In this document: positions 32,004 to 43,975 of the stretch, piece by piece | Layout: each line of letters begins with the position of its first letter | How positions within the stretch are numbered: position 1 is the stretch's first letter | NCBI RefSeq assembly: GCF_023159225.1 | Contig: NC_063176.1 | Span: forward strand, 11,668,963 to 11,732,962 | DNA from: Perognathus longimembris pacificus | Taxonomy: Eukaryota > Chordata > Mammalia > Rodentia > Heteromyidae | Direction: 5' to 3' | Length of the DNA: 64,000 nt | The notes under the pieces: generated by a model | What the model was told of the DNA's origin: nothing | The model's database searches: none | Seen by the model: the letters and a program-made list of their open reading frames with translations, nothing else | Position numbers and translations under genes: made by a program

Positions 32004-33348
32004 TACAATCCAGGCTCTGGACACCTTCTCTAAGGAGAGGCTAGTGTCTACTTTCACTCTCAAATAAATGTGCCGTAATAGATCAGTAAATAGACAGATA
32101 TCTTAACGTATCTGTGGTATGTAACTGAGTGTAATGTAAAATCCTATCAAGACTGGTCCTGGTCTTGTTTCGTGCTTAAGATCTCTGCAAAAGAGCAATC
32201 ATCCCAGCAGATCTACGCTTATAAAGAACCAGAGACAGTCGGGAGACACCAGGGGTTAAATGGGAGCATCAATTATTTCATCTGTAAGTCAGCAAAGCTG
32301 GATTTATGTTAATTATCTTAGCCTGACATGAAAGTCTATCTCATTACTGCTGCTTGCTTGCTTGTCCTTACTTATACCTGCCTCTGGAACATACGACGCT
32401 TCCAGAGGAGCTTTCCACATTTTTCTGGAACATGATCTTTTTACTAAATGTTTGAGTCTCAAACTAAAACTTAGTGGTAATAAATGTTTTAAAGCAAATT
32501 CCCAAGGCTTTTTACTTATATAAAATATGCAAAGGTGTTTCAGCTAACAGGCCTTATATAAGCCTGGATAGGGTGAGGTGAAGAAGTTCCAGAGGAAATC
32601 AAAAAGCAAACAGAGAATCTTGATGGAAACACATGGTAAATATTACACTTAATCACTAAAATCACTAATAAAATATTATATGTTGCTTGGAGTGTGGCTA
32701 AAATAGCAGAGTCTGATTTCAAGTCCCAGTACTGCCATAAATAGTGCATATAATTATATCTTTGTAGAGAAAACTGGGATACCTCAACTTATGAAAAACC
32801 AATATTCCCTGCATACATTCTTCACACCTCGCAATTATAAAAGTATTTGTATTTCATGTACAACTCTTCCTAAATATACTCCATTGTGTTTTATGCATGA
32901 CAGATTGTACCCAACACTTCACATACCTTAATTAAGCAGTCTACCTCTAAGTTGCACCCCAGCTCCTAATACATAAATTTAATTTGTCTTAAATTTATTT
33001 ATTAAAACTAACATTCTGAATTTATTCAAAGTTTTGAAATCCCAAAGACACTACATATTTATTCCAGACAAATTGGTTATAAGCAAGTAATTTATTACTC
33101 TCCTTACTTTCTTATCTTTTATCATCTAGTCTTATTTCCACTGTTGGAAGTAGTTTTCTTTAGTGTGTTTATTTTTGAGCAGTCAGTAAAGAACACTTTA
33201 TTTATACAGATAAATTTCTGTTAGGGAACCTCTCACAACTACCCACTGACAAACTGCCAGGATAAGGCCTGACTGAGGTTTCCAAACAGACATGTTTTAT
33301 AAAATAAATTAATAGACCCTGAAAGTGGATAGAGAAAAGGTTTGTGTT
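32004..33348. other. Mostly unique DNA with a small tRNA-like SINE
   Basis: At 32686-32747 GAGTGTGGCTAAAATAGCAG and TTTCAAGTCCCAGTACTGCC form a tRNA-like SINE fragment. The stretch 32120-32460 is non-repetitive, less AT-rich than its surroundings and has no long open frame. It is a candidate conserved non-coding element, unproven. Confidence 0.4.
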
Positions 33349-33362
33349 GCAGTTAGCTATTT

Positions 33363-33914
33363 TTGGGTTTGTTTGTTTTTTATTATCAAACTTATGTACA
33401 GAGAGGTTACAGTTTCATACATTAGGCATTGGATACATTGCTTGTACTGTTTGTTACCTCCTCCCTCACTCCCCCTTCCCCCTCCCCCTTTCCTTCTCCA
33501 CCCCCCCCACCCCCGTGAATTGTTCAGTTCATTTACAACAAACAGTTTTGCAAGTATTCCTTTTGTAGCCATTTGTCTTTTTTTACCCTGTGTCTCTAGA
33601 TTTTGGTATTCCCTTTCAATTTCCTAGTTCTAATACCACTATACACAGTTTCCAATGTACTCAGATAAGATACAGTGATAGTGCAGGTACAACCACAGGA
33701 AGAGGATACAAGAAGATCATCAATAATAGAAGCTACAGTTACACATAGCACACTGAAAGTAGTTACAACAATGATATAAGAATCGTGTCCATAACATGGA
33801 GTTCATTTCACTTAGCATCATCTTATGTGTTCATAAAGGTATAGCTATTGGGCTCTTGTGATCCTCTGCTGTGACTTGCCTAAACCTGTGCCAAAGGCTA
33901 TCTACAAATTCAAT
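33363..33914 (-). mobile_element. L1 3' end with tiny inverted 5' piece and target duplication
   Basis: 33363-33888 is antisense 3'UTR of the same type as the copy at 1-6510, including a C-rich block at 33465-33515. At about 33889 the strand flips: GCCAAAGGCTATCTACAAAT and the next bases match L1 ORF2 (4620-4647 of this window) in sense orientation. GCAGTTAGCTATT (33349-33361) and GCAGTTAGTTATT (33915-33927) flank the whole structure, one mismatch. This is a twin-primed insertion with an internal loss of about 1.35 kb. Confidence 0.85.
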
Positions 33915-33975
33915 GCAGTTAGTTATTAAATAAAGCAGTCCACAATCTCCTTCTCTAGGCAGAGAAAATTGTATT

Positions 33976-34155
33976 GGATTGTGAGTATTGCTGTTGCATT
34001 GGTTCTCAAAATACGCTATGTTGGACATGAACTTTACAACTTGGGGGAGGGGAGTTGGAGAAGGGAAAGTGGGAGAAAACGAGGAAGAAAATAACACTGC
34101 TCAACAAGAAATGTACTCATTACCTTACTTATGTAACTGTAACACACACTTTTGT
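33976..34155 (+). mobile_element. L1 3' end with ~30-base inverted 5' piece
   Basis: 33976-34006 (GTGAGTATTGCTGTTGCATT then GGTTCT) is antisense 3'UTR. 34008-34155 is sense 3'UTR beginning AAATACGCTATGTTG, with a G-rich tract and ATGTACTCATTACCTTACTT. The two pieces are adjacent in L1 coordinates, which fits twin priming. Confidence 0.7.
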
Positions 34156-34239
34156 ACTATATTACATCTACTTAAGATCAGAATAAAGCCGTAGCCTTGT
34201 ATGAAATAAAAGAATTCAGTTCTCTGAGCCTGAGTTGTT

Positions 34240-34760
34240 TCCCTTACCATAATTTTACCTAGATCCATCCATTTCCCTTCAAATGACACAATACTCTTTT
34301 TGAGAGAAAAGCAAAATTGTGATATACATTATTGCTCATGTTTTCTCTCATATGTGGAATTCTAAAAATGCATGAATACATATATAGGCTCATATGCATA
34401 TGACAAACAAAATGACTAAATGTGGTATACTCAGGGAAGATTCCAATGGTTTGACTCCTTTGACCAATTAATGAACCGCTTAACAATATGAATATCAGAA
34501 AACTGAAATGTTTTGTTGTGAAAAGGGTCAAAGGAAAGGCAGATGGAAAAAGAAGGGAATGAGTATAGTAAATATATTCAAAATATATACATATATATGA
34601 AAACAGAACTGCATAATTGGGAATATGGATGGGATTAGCAGATAGATGCAGAACAATAGGAGTGACATTGATCAAGATGCATTGTACTCACAAACTGATT
34701 TGGTAAATTGAAGCCTTTTTGTGCAACTACTTAAAGATGATGATGATAATGACAAAGAAG
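34240..34760 (+). mobile_element. Old L1 (L1M-like) 3'UTR
   Basis: GATCCATCCATTTCCCTTCA, TTTCTCTCATATGTGGAATT, a purine-rich part and GTGCAACTACTTAAAGATGA follow an older L1 3'UTR type. A 138-residue minus-strand frame over this region is a by-product. Confidence 0.65.
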
Positions 34761-35221
34761 TCAGTTGTTTACAAGACCAGGTGAAACCTTTCAAGGCTTT
34801 GAGTCCTTACCCATAAATAGTATGTATAGCATATTTACCTTATCCATCTCATCTCAGAAGCAAACACCATCACATTTGTGAGCTACAAGTATTCAAATAG
34901 TATGAAAAATATATAGACCACCACAAAGCTCACTTCAAAAGACACTTGAAACACATGTTGCCTTAATTAATGAAGTTATATTAGCTGGCAATTACAATAC
35001 CATCCAAGTAGTCAATTGATTAATGTTTTGGTAATTAAGGAAATTTTTTGGAAGGTTTAGACTACTATTAATTATCTTCTGCCATATGGTAGTTGGGAAA
35101 GGATTTATGGACAAATCTGGCATACACACTGGGAGAATTTGATATTCTCCTTAGATTTGAGCATAAGGGACGTGTTTCTGCTCTAAAGCCATGATATTTC
35201 CTTTCTACTTAGGGATAGATG
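34761..35221. other. Unique AT-rich DNA
   Basis: Nothing recognised. Confidence 0.5.
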
Positions 35222-35400
35222 ATGTCTATATATGCTAGCTAATTGAGAGGCCAAGATACTAAGGACTGAGTTCCAAAGTTAGCTCAGGCAGAAAACTCTG
35301 AGACTCCATCTCCAAAACAACCAGCAAAAAGCCAAGCTGGAGTCATGGCTCAGGTGGTAGGGTACTAGTTCAAACCCCAATACCAGCCAAATAGGGGGAA
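35222..35400 (+). mobile_element. 7SL-Geo SINE, old and shortened
   Basis: GAGAGGCCAAGATACTAAGG, TAGCTCAGGCAGAAAACTCT and TCATGGCTCAGGTGGTAGGG then GTTCAAACCCCAATACC are the expected order with a deletion in the Geo half. Confidence 0.65.
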
Positions 35401-35925
35401 AAGGCTGAAAACAGACTGACAGAAAAGAAAAATGTTTAAGTGGGTGCAGTATAATAAGATAATTGCCACAAGGAGATTTATTGTATAACGGTATGGTAAA
35501 AGAGATTCAGAGTGGTTGCTGGGAATTTTTGTTCTAACTTCACCTTATAAACACAATTATTTTCATTAAAAACTACACATTTTTCTTTCACTAAATGTGT
35601 GTTGATAACTTTTAACACCATCTGAAATTGAAATTAAATGTTTTGTCAGTGCTAAACAACTATTGATTGAATGGAAAGTAAGTACAGCACTTCACAATGC
35701 TAATATTTATCATTATTTATCTGAACCTTAATTTTGATAAGTATCATATAGCATTTCATTAGGAAATATAAATCATATTCATATCGACATAGGTTAATTG
35801 TGCTAAAAAACGAAGGTTAATTGAGGTTTGTTCTTTCATTTGTAAATTTGTCAGAGGCTAAACACCACCAGTGATATTTACAATAATAATTTCTAATAAT
35901 TTATATTTTTCAGAAGTATGGAAAG
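35401..35925. other. Unique AT-rich DNA
   Basis: Nothing recognised. Confidence 0.5.
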
Positions 35926-36160
35926 AACCAGTCACCAGTGGCTCACGCCTATAAACCTATCTACAGAGGAGGCGGAGATTTGAGGATCATGATTTGAAGC
36001 CATCCTGGGGAGGAAAAGTCCATGAGATTCTTACATCCAATTAATCACCAAAAACCTAGAAGTGGAGCTATGGCTCAAGTGGTAGAGTTTCAGCTTTGAA
36101 CACTACATGTCAGGGACAGTGCCCAGGCACTGAGTTCAAGCCCCAAGATTAACATGGAAA
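35926..36160 (+). mobile_element. 7SL-Geo SINE
   Basis: GTGGCTCACGCCTATAAACC begins the 7SL half. AGTGGAGCTATGGCTCAAGT and CTGAGTTCAAGCCCCAAG mark the Geo half. Complete but diverged. Confidence 0.8.
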
Positions 36161-36834
36161 AAATGTTTTGATAAGTGGTTCCAAAATTTTCAATGAAATT
36201 AAACCACTAGTGATGATAATCAAAATCTCTTTATGAAAACCACAACTGTCAAAAAAAACTACAAAAAATAGATAAGATACTCAGTTTTGGAGGGAAGTCC
36301 AAACTTGGAGCAATGACTCATAAAGGCAATATATTCCATCATTATGATTTAATGTAGTACCTAGTTGTAGACAACTGAAGCAGAGTGATGACAATAAATT
36401 TCTGCTGCAGACAAAACAGGATCTTATATCAGCAGAAGATAGAAGAATCCCAGAGAAAAGGCTTCCTAATCCTCACACTGAAGCTTACAGAGAATGAGAC
36501 AGTTCCAGGCAGAGTGTGGAAGGCTCTGAAAGCTGAAGTGGCCTTTGACCCACTGGTATCAGTCTCAGACCAATGCCTGCCTAGAAATGCATAGGAAGCA
36601 GACTGAGACAGGCACAGTATTAACCATGGCATTAAGACAAAGAAAAATGATGGTAACTCTGGTCAGTGTAAAAGAAACTATAAAAAAAGAACCAAATAGG
36701 AAATTTAACTCTGATAATACAATGCATGGGTAAATCACCGCATAGACTCAATAGTAATATGTGCTTAATTAAACATAAGATAAGTTAATCATAACGTAAG
36801 ATCCACTAGTAGTTTTGTGAGAGTCTGTGGTTGT
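36161..36834. other. Unique DNA, no gene seen
   Basis: Overlapping frames of 60-70 residues near 36385-36733 do not resemble a known protein. Confidence 0.4.
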
Positions 36835-36846
36835 ATGTGTGTTTGT

Positions 36847-36884
<38 letters not shown>
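36835..36884. repeat. (TG)n microsatellite
   Basis: Nearly pure TG from 36847 to 36883, about 18 units, preceded by a degenerate GT-rich lead. Confidence 0.97.
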
Positions 36885-36889
<5 letters not shown>

Positions 36890-36950
36890 GTTTTGAACTC
36901 AAAACCTTGCTTGCCAAGAAAATGCTCTTACTTGAGTCACTTCACTTCTC
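36885..36950 (-). mobile_element. tRNA-like SINE fragment
   Basis: On +, TTTTGAACTCAAAACCTTGC, TTGCCAAGAAAATGCTCTTA and CTTGAGTCAC are the antisense of a tRNA-like SINE. The TG repeat lies against its tail end. Confidence 0.5.
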
Positions 36951-37239
36951 TATTTTTCAAGAACAAAATAAGTGAAGATAGCTAAGAAATTAACACATCA
37001 TGTTGAACCTATGAAAAGTTTTTAAACATTCTAGGACATATATAATTGGAGTGTCAGAAGAAGAGAAGACAGTAAGTAGGGTTTTGGTAAGCACATAAAG
37101 ACTTGGATATATGTGTGTGCTGACATGTGTGTTTACACTAGACTTTTCATATTCATAAATACATACACAAACCAATATAAGTGTATGTGCATATAGGAAA
37201 TAATGGCTGAAAGTTTACAAATATGATAAAACACACAAT

Positions 37240-38000
37240 CTGAATATTTCAGAAACTTGTGATTCAAAGACAATAAAGTAGAAGAGAAAATTGCTGAAAG
37301 CCAATGATTAAGGAAAAATCTTCAAAGGCAGATAATAAAATGACAAGCCTCAGTGGTCATTAATTTCTCAACAGAAATCATCCTGACTGGAAAAAAGTGA
37401 AGCATCATTAAAGTACTTACATAAAAGAACTGTCAACCTAGAACTTTATGTTCAGTGAAAATAGCCTTTGGATACAAAATGAAAAAGAGCTTCTGTAATA
37501 AGAGGATTTGTTTCTGACAGTCCCACACCACTAACAATCCTACTAGCAGACGATGAACACGAAGGCGATGAGATCAGAAAGAATCTCAGATACTCAAATA
37601 CGAGGAGAATATAGGTACAGTAAGGACCTAGAAAAATACGAAAAACTTATTTTACCTTTTGTGTTCTTGAAAATATATGTGAATGCTTAACATGAAACTA
37701 TAAAAATGACGAAGACTTTTTTAACACAAGTAAATTTATACTTATAATAATCATAACATAAAACCAATGGGAGAGCAAAAATATATTTGAACAAAATCAA
37801 CTCTCAGTTTGTACAAGCTTATTTTCATATTATACTTTGGAGACTGACCAGAAAAATAAAAAGATGATAATTTTAATGATATCCTACTCCAGATATCAAA
37901 CAGAAAACCTAAAAGAAAATAGACAAAGATAAGAAAATCCTACAAAGAGAAACAGAAAATAATTAAAGCATAGCTATATCTAAGTCTTAATTTCAACAAT
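37240..38000 (+). mobile_element. Ancient L1M/HAL1-like remnant
   Basis: TTCTCAACAGAAATCATCCT, AACTGTCAACCTAGAACTTT and ATACAAAATGAAAAAGAGC parallel the C-terminal ORF1 region of old mammalian L1/HAL1 (AACTGTCAACCTAGAATTCT-type). A-rich, non-coding sequence follows. It is too decayed for a frame. Confidence 0.55.
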
Positions 38001-38509
38001 ATTTCCCTCAGCTGTTATTGTTTCCCAAACTCCAATTTACTACCTAAAATAATGAGGGTTTAAAAGGAAAGCCTTGAAGTAGAAATGTAGAGCTATAGCT
38101 ACGAGCAAGAAAGCAAGCAAGAGTAGAAATTCAAGCTCTATTATTGGTAAAAAAGGAACATCTTATGATATGTTATATGAACAATAAAATATGAGCAATA
38201 AAATAAACAACTGCCAAATAACCACATGAAAATCATTCTTCTTTAATTGTGACTCTGCATAAAATATGTGTAAATATGTGTGTGCATATATGTGTATAAA
38301 TACATTTTAAACTTTCAAAAAAAAGACTTTCTTTTTCCTTTTCATATTGCACATTTTCATATCTGAATATGTGGCATTAATACCAAAACTAAAGGTGGTG
38401 CAGTTGGGGGATGTAAGAGATGAAGGTGTTCTATATTGTACCATGATTTTTCTAACTTCCTCCAACCCTTCAGGCAGGGAGAACCTGGTCTATTTATTTT
38501 ACTGCTTTA
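38001..38509. other. AT-rich DNA
   Basis: Short ATGTGT-type repeats near 38268-38300. No gene seen. Confidence 0.5.
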
Positions 38510-38900
38510 GACAATAAAGGGTTGATTTTAAATTATTTTATTGTATACATTGAAGGTGGACCATAAGACATGTTGATATATATGAGCAGAATGAAAAGAA
38601 TTACTGATGCTATTCTATCATTTTCTTAGCTACCTGATTTATGTAGTAAAAGAATCTTAAATCTACTCAGCAATATTTCAATATGCAATAAACTATTATT
38701 AATTGTAATTCTCTTACTGCATGTTATATCTGTATAGTTCTCCATCCTATATAACTACAAGTTTGTGTTCCCACCTTCTCGCTCTCTCCACCTCTGGGCC
38801 CCATTATTTTGCTCCTTTTTTATGAGTTCTACTTACCCAGTGATGTCAGGAAGTAGTTCCTCTTCTGTGTCTGTCTTGCTTCACTAGCACATAATTGCCT
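38510..38900 (-). mobile_element. Ancient L1M 3'UTR
   Basis: On +, TTTATTGTATACATTGAAGG, GACATGTTGATATATATGAG, AATCTACTCAGCAATATTTC and TATTATTAATTGTAATTCTC follow the antisense of the old L1M 3'UTR. Diverged. Confidence 0.6.
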
Positions 38901-39742
38901 CTCTGAAACGTGGCCTTCTGACTCACATAAAGAAACATTTCCCTCCCCAAATAATCTTGTCAAGATCTCTAGCTCAAATAATGATAAATAATACTGATGT
39001 GATCATGTCAGGTCAACTTTAAGTAATTTTGTGAAAACCCATAGGGGAATTTTACACTGTATGAAGTGGCTTACCTACAATCACAAAACCTTGAGAAGTT
39101 GACTCATACCAAAATTGAGTACAATTTGCTTATGATTTCAAACATGATATTTAATAAGTAAAATTGAATTTAAAACATCTGAAAATCCACAGAATAACTG
39201 ACTCCATAAAATTCTCTTGAAGCTTTGCTACAGTGTAGGAAACAGTCCTAGAAACTACTTTGAAGTACATGAGAGGTATTTATTTTCCAGAAGGAATACT
39301 AAAAAGTATGCTTAAGTAAACCATAAAATATTCCTTAAAATTCCTTCAAGATTGCTTTTGATATCACTTTGGAATTTAAAACTTACAAAATGGATGAAAA
39401 TTTATGAAGACCATAGGCTAAAGATATAGCATTTCAAATTGCCTGTCCATCCAGGCTTGAAAATATATTCCATGATAGAATGAAAGGGACAAAGATGTGT
39501 TATAAATTGTTTCAAAGTCCCACTTTAATACTATTTAAAAATTTACACTGAGCTAAAAAATACATTGACACTTTTCTTCAAATTAGATTAAATTAGAATC
39601 AAAAGGAGAGTTATATGGACATTTCAATGGTCATTTTATGCTACACTTATCAAAACAATACATATTTTTTAAAATTACTTATGACAAGTATAATTAGTGA
39701 GGATATTTTCAGCAAGATGAGCGAGTTGTCAAGTATGCTTGT
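38901..39742. other. Unique AT-rich DNA
   Basis: Nothing recognised. Confidence 0.45.
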
Positions 39743-39838
39743 TTCTGCCTCTAATCCCAGTCCTTTGCAGTTGATAGTGGAGGATCAAAGGCTGCAGACA
39801 GCCAGGGTTGGATAGTAAGGTCCTGTCTCGGGAAGTCA
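39743..39838 (+). mobile_element. B1-like SINE, old
   Basis: CTCTAATCCCAGTCCTTTGC, GTGGAGGATCAAAGGCTGCA and GGTTGGATAGTAAGGTCCTG follow a 7SL-derived B1 monomer. Confidence 0.65.
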
Positions 39839-39974
39839 CTAACTCGGGAGTTAGGTCAGTGATAATGTTTGCCTATAATGCACAAGCCCCCCTATGAATT
39901 TGAACTCAAGCGCTGTGTTGTTGATGGGGAGATGGAATTTTTTTTGCCTAGTGATTATTGTGCATGTTTTTAAA

Positions 39975-40045
39975 TCAGTAGAATAAATGGTAACACCTCT
40001 GTAGAACTACTTAAATAAAATAAAAATAAAAATTTAAAAAGAAGA
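39975..40045 (+). mobile_element. Old L1 3' terminus
   Basis: GGTAACACCTCTGTAGAACT, ACTTAAATAAAATAAAAATA: L1-type terminal motif and A-rich tail. Confidence 0.5.
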
Positions 40046-40388
40046 TAAATGTGTGGACAGATATGTGTCCAAGTTAACACAAGAATATTGGTTGAATGAA
40101 CTCTAGTCTGGCAAAAGTAAGTTTTAATATAATTGTATGTATTAGTCTAGTGATCACGTCTTGAGATGTAAACTGCGGAAAGGCTTCAGAAGTTGCTGAA
40201 AAAAAAAACAGGAATGAAAAACAATGCACAGAAATGAGCAGTGTTTAAAATTAAATGAAGGAGACTGTAGGTATATTCCTATAAAGTGATATGATATCCA
40301 GAGGCTAAAAAAGGAAAGAATAAATTTATGAAGAAGAATGTGGTGACCTAAAGCTTTATGTTATGTCTCCTTTATTAAAATAAAATGA
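40046..40388. other. Unique AT-rich DNA
   Basis: Nothing recognised. Confidence 0.5.
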
Positions 40389-40686
40389 TCAAATACAGTG
40401 ACAACTGAGGCTAAACCATAGGAAAGAAAAACAAGAGGATAAAGAAATAATTTCACATGGCACATTAAAAACTACAACAACAAAGAAAAACCTCTTGTTT
40501 CCATGTCTTGGAGTTCATTTTGCTTAGCATTGTCTTATATGAGCATATGTACATGACGCTTGAGCTATTGTGATCCTCTGCTAGGACCAAACTAAATATA
40601 TATTAATTATTAGCAATGAGGGAAACCATAGAATCTGTTTCTTTGGGTCTGGCTCACTTCACTTAAGATTTTTTCCAAGTCTTTCC
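40389..40686 (-). mobile_element. Inverted 5' segment of a sense L1 insertion
   Basis: On +, AAATACAGTGACAACTGAGG through GCTTAGCATTGTCTTATATG, GATCCTCTGCTAGGACCAAA and GATTTTTTCCAAGTCTTTCC is antisense, covering the ORF2 terminus and the first part of the 3'UTR. Confidence 0.85.
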
Positions 40687-41010
40687 CTTGTTGTCACTAT
40701 ATTTGATTTTGGTACCCTTAGTATTGTATATATGTTTATGTGCATTGAGGAAGGAGACTATCAAAATAGTGAGAAAAAGAAAAAAGGGCTAACCAACTCA
40801 ACAGTGATATTCACAAGACAATATGCTGGAAATTAACTGTACAACTCAGGGTGGGGGGGACGGACAAGGGATTGGGGTAAGGGAAGGTGGGAGAAGAATG
40901 AGGGAGAGGGTAACAAGTATGACAAGAAATGTATTCACTACCTTATGTATGTTACTGCAACCCCTCTGTCCATCACCTTGACAACAAAATTAAATTTAAA
41001 AAAACAAAAT
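40687..41010 (+). mobile_element. L1 3' segment with poly(A)
   Basis: TTGTTGTCACTATATTTGAT starts the sense 3'UTR, about where the inverted piece stops (about 18 bases of element sequence appear in both). It continues through a G-rich tract (40852-40900), AAATGTATTCACTACCTTAT and an A-rich end. The copy belongs to the second 3'UTR type. Confidence 0.85.
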
Positions 41011-41704
41011 AAAAGATAATGAATTACAGATAGCTACTTGGCAAAATATATAACAGTATATTAGCAATGATAATCCTGATGACTTGTCCAGAAAAAAAGC
41101 AAACAATGTACTTGTAAAGATATGAATCTATCATGATATGCAGGATGAGGTTTAAAACAATTCCATGTGATTCCTAAGTCTGACTTCCACAAATTGCCAT
41201 GCTGGAAATGCTGGAATGTACAGATTCTCCACCTGCCTCACTAAAAAAGTCTTAGTTCAACAGTTTGTGGTGCCTAAGACTAAAAGAAACCAGTAGAATG
41301 GCTACAACTGAGCGCAAAAGGAACAAACATTTGAGCAATGAAGTAGGCAGTGAAGAGACACTACATACGTTAAATCTAATGTATTAAATGATTTTAAAAA
41401 CTGCCCATAGAAAAATCAGTGTGATGTAACATCGCCTCCAACAACCTCTGTATAGCTAAAGAAAATGAAATTTGAAGAAAAAAATCATGCAAGTTTTTAG
41501 AAATGTTTTTTAAAAGAGCATAAGCACATGGAAAATAATAATTCATTAAAATTTGCTGAATTTGTTGATAATACCAAGAGAAAATACCAAGAGCTTATGC
41601 AATGCCATTTGAACGAGAACTTTTGATGGATTGTTGATCTCTCCTCCTTCCCTACTCTTTCTCCCTCTCTCCCCTTTTCCCCCTCACCCCCCTACTTTCC
41701 ACAC
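41011..41704. other. Unique DNA ending in a pyrimidine tract
   Basis: A CT/CCC-rich tract lies at 41638-41700 beside the next SINE's 3' side. Otherwise nothing is recognised. Confidence 0.5.
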
Positions 41705-41930
41705 TAGCATTTGAACTCTAGTCTGAGCACTCTCCCGTAGCTTTTTTTGCTCAAGGCTGGCACTCTATCACCCACCCCTCTGCGTCTGGCTTTATGGTGG
41801 ATAACTAGAGATTAAAGTGTCATAGACTTTTGTGCCTGGACTGGCTTTGAACCATAATCCTTAGATCCCAGCTTCATCAGTAGCTAGGATTACAGGCATG
41901 AGCCTCTAGTCCACAGCTCATGGATCTCTT
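41705..41930 (-). mobile_element. 7SL-Geo SINE
   Basis: On +, GCTCAAGGCTGGCACTCTAT (Geo half) is followed by GGACTGGCTTTGAACCATAA and GTAGCTAGGATTACAGGCAT (7SL half). Confidence 0.8.
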
Positions 41931-42249
41931 AAAGTCGGATTTTTCATCAGAATATTGTTTTAGAAAGGGGAAAATGCTTTCTGACTGGTTGTTAGGCATA
42001 CCTGGAAGGCTTCTATCGGGTCTCTATTTTCTATATATGTTTACCTGTAAGAACATCCAGTCCTAGATAGCAGGATCTGTGTTTCAGATGAGTAATATGT
42101 CAATCTTGTTTGTAGTCATGATTCAGATTTGCTTGGTGGGCTATTATTTGGGTTCTTGTTAAGTCTCTAAATTATCAATGTTAGCCTGGGAAACCAAACT
42201 AACTGAGAAGCATCCAGGGATGAATTTCTATTAAGTCAAGAAGTACAGG

Positions 42250-42516
42250 GCAAGCCTGGCACTAGGGGCTCTTGCCTGTAATACTGACTAATCCTGGGCT
42301 AAGACGTGAGGATCACAGTTTGGAGTCAACCTAGGCAGAAAAGTCCCTGCAAGACTTTTATCTCCAATTAACCTAACTCAAAAACCAGAACTGGCCCTGT
42401 GGCTCAAGTGGTAGAGCACTAGCTTGAGCAAAAAGAGGCTAGGGACAGTGCCCAAGCCTGAGTTCAAGGCCCGCAACTGACAAAAACTTAAATAGAATAA
42501 AATTTAATTAAAAAAA
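42250..42516 (+). mobile_element. 7SL-Geo SINE with target duplication
   Basis: The 7SL half contains CTTGCCTGTAATACTGACTA, and the Geo half CTGTGGCTCAAGTGGTAGAG and CTGAGTTCAAGGCCCG. An A-rich tail with AAT interruptions follows. AAGTACAGG is repeated at 42241-42249 and 42517-42525. Confidence 0.85.
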
Positions 42517-42525
42517 AAGTACAGG

Positions 42526-43916
42526 ACTCTGCTCTCTTACTACATAGTGCGTAGATGAATTGACTAACAACATAAAGGTTTAAAATTCAATGAATTTATC
42601 ATGTAATTATGCAGTGTAATGGTAAATTATTTGTTTAAAATTAATTGATCAGTGACATAGCTAAATGCTTTTATTTAATTATTTTCAATCAGATTTACTT
42701 CAAACATCTGGCTTTTGTATTCTACTAATAATTTCTTTGAAATTTTCCACTTTAGTCAATGATGCAAGCTATTTGACCTCTAACTTTAAGATTTGCCAAA
42801 GATCAAGAAATCACCCTAATTAGCATGTATGTCAAGATGGCTGCAACCCTTTTATTACTTTTGTTTATAGCGTATCTTTGAAACACCAATATCTTTTATA
42901 CACTTTCTTATTTTCACTCATCACATACTTTTCACATGAACAAAAATGTTATAATAACTTATTTTTCATGATAATGAGCAATTCTAAAGAGTGAATCAGT
43001 ATATGAAATGTTGCCAATTTGACATCTAATTCAATGATTCTAAATTCTCTTTTATTGAAGCATTTTTTAAAGATGGTTGTTTTCTAAAGAGTCACTGATG
43101 AATCTTTTTTATTGCATTTGTCACTTTTGGGGAATTTTGTTTTGATATGGGTTTTTAAATGCCAGGCAACCATTTATTGTATTTTATTCACTTTAAATGA
43201 AATGCATGAATAATAAAGTCTGCATGGTTATCACAGATGAATAAGATATTCATGCAAGTATTAAATTATACCTTGGGTTTTGAAGATGGAAACTAAAATA
43301 AAAATGTATTTTTATTCATTTTAACTTGTATTCCCTCACAGCACATATTCTGGCAGTATATAAAGCTGAACTGTCCAATTTAAATAATATATATATAGCT
43401 ATGAACGTTATAATTGTGGAGTTCAGTCGAGTCAATCAATTTTCGTTCAGAATAAAAGTGAGTCTAAAGAGAATACCAGCCCACATGCATTTAGGGTTTT
43501 TTTTTTCCTTTTAAGCCCAGATATCAATTATTAAAATCCAACTAAAAAATTCACCAAAAGCTTATCAAATTGAAAACTGAAACTTGGCATATGCAGAGAA
43601 TGAAATGTATATGTTTGATTTGTTTCTGACTTTAGCACGCACCTCAACTGCATTTTCACAGTTTAAAACATAAGCGTGAAAGGTGGAGCCTTTCCAGCAT
43701 GGAAGATAAACAAAAATAGTGGTTCTCAACTTTTGAATTTAAGGACTTATGTTACAGCCTTGTATCACATTAAGGATGGTTCACCTGGGAGAGAATAAGA
43801 TATTATATGGAAGAGAGCTTTAGAACGTCAGCCTTCACAGTGAATTCTAACCTCCAATTCTATTTCTGTATTTTTGGTCCCTTCTACTCGCTCTATCCTT
43901 TGGGAGATGGCGGTTG
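42526..43916. other. Unique AT-rich DNA, no gene seen
   Basis: Low GC and T/A runs. A (TA) stretch lies at 43387-43396. No repeat is assigned. Confidence 0.5.
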
Positions 43917-43975
43917 CTAGCACTTTGAACCCCGGCATGTGCTCTACCACCGAACTGTATCTTCACTCCACAATT
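43917..43975 (-). mobile_element. ID-like SINE fragment
   Basis: On +, GCACTTTGAACCCCGGCATG and GTGCTCTACCACCGAACTGT are the antisense B-box and A-box parts of an ID/tRNA-like SINE. Confidence 0.5.

Noticed and set aside
34259..34675. 138-residue minus-strand frame
   Set aside because: Overlaps an old sense-strand L1 3'UTR; antisense by-product with no family motif.
36385..36733. Overlapping frames of 60-70 residues on both strands
   Set aside because: No family resemblance; length is expected by chance in this composition.
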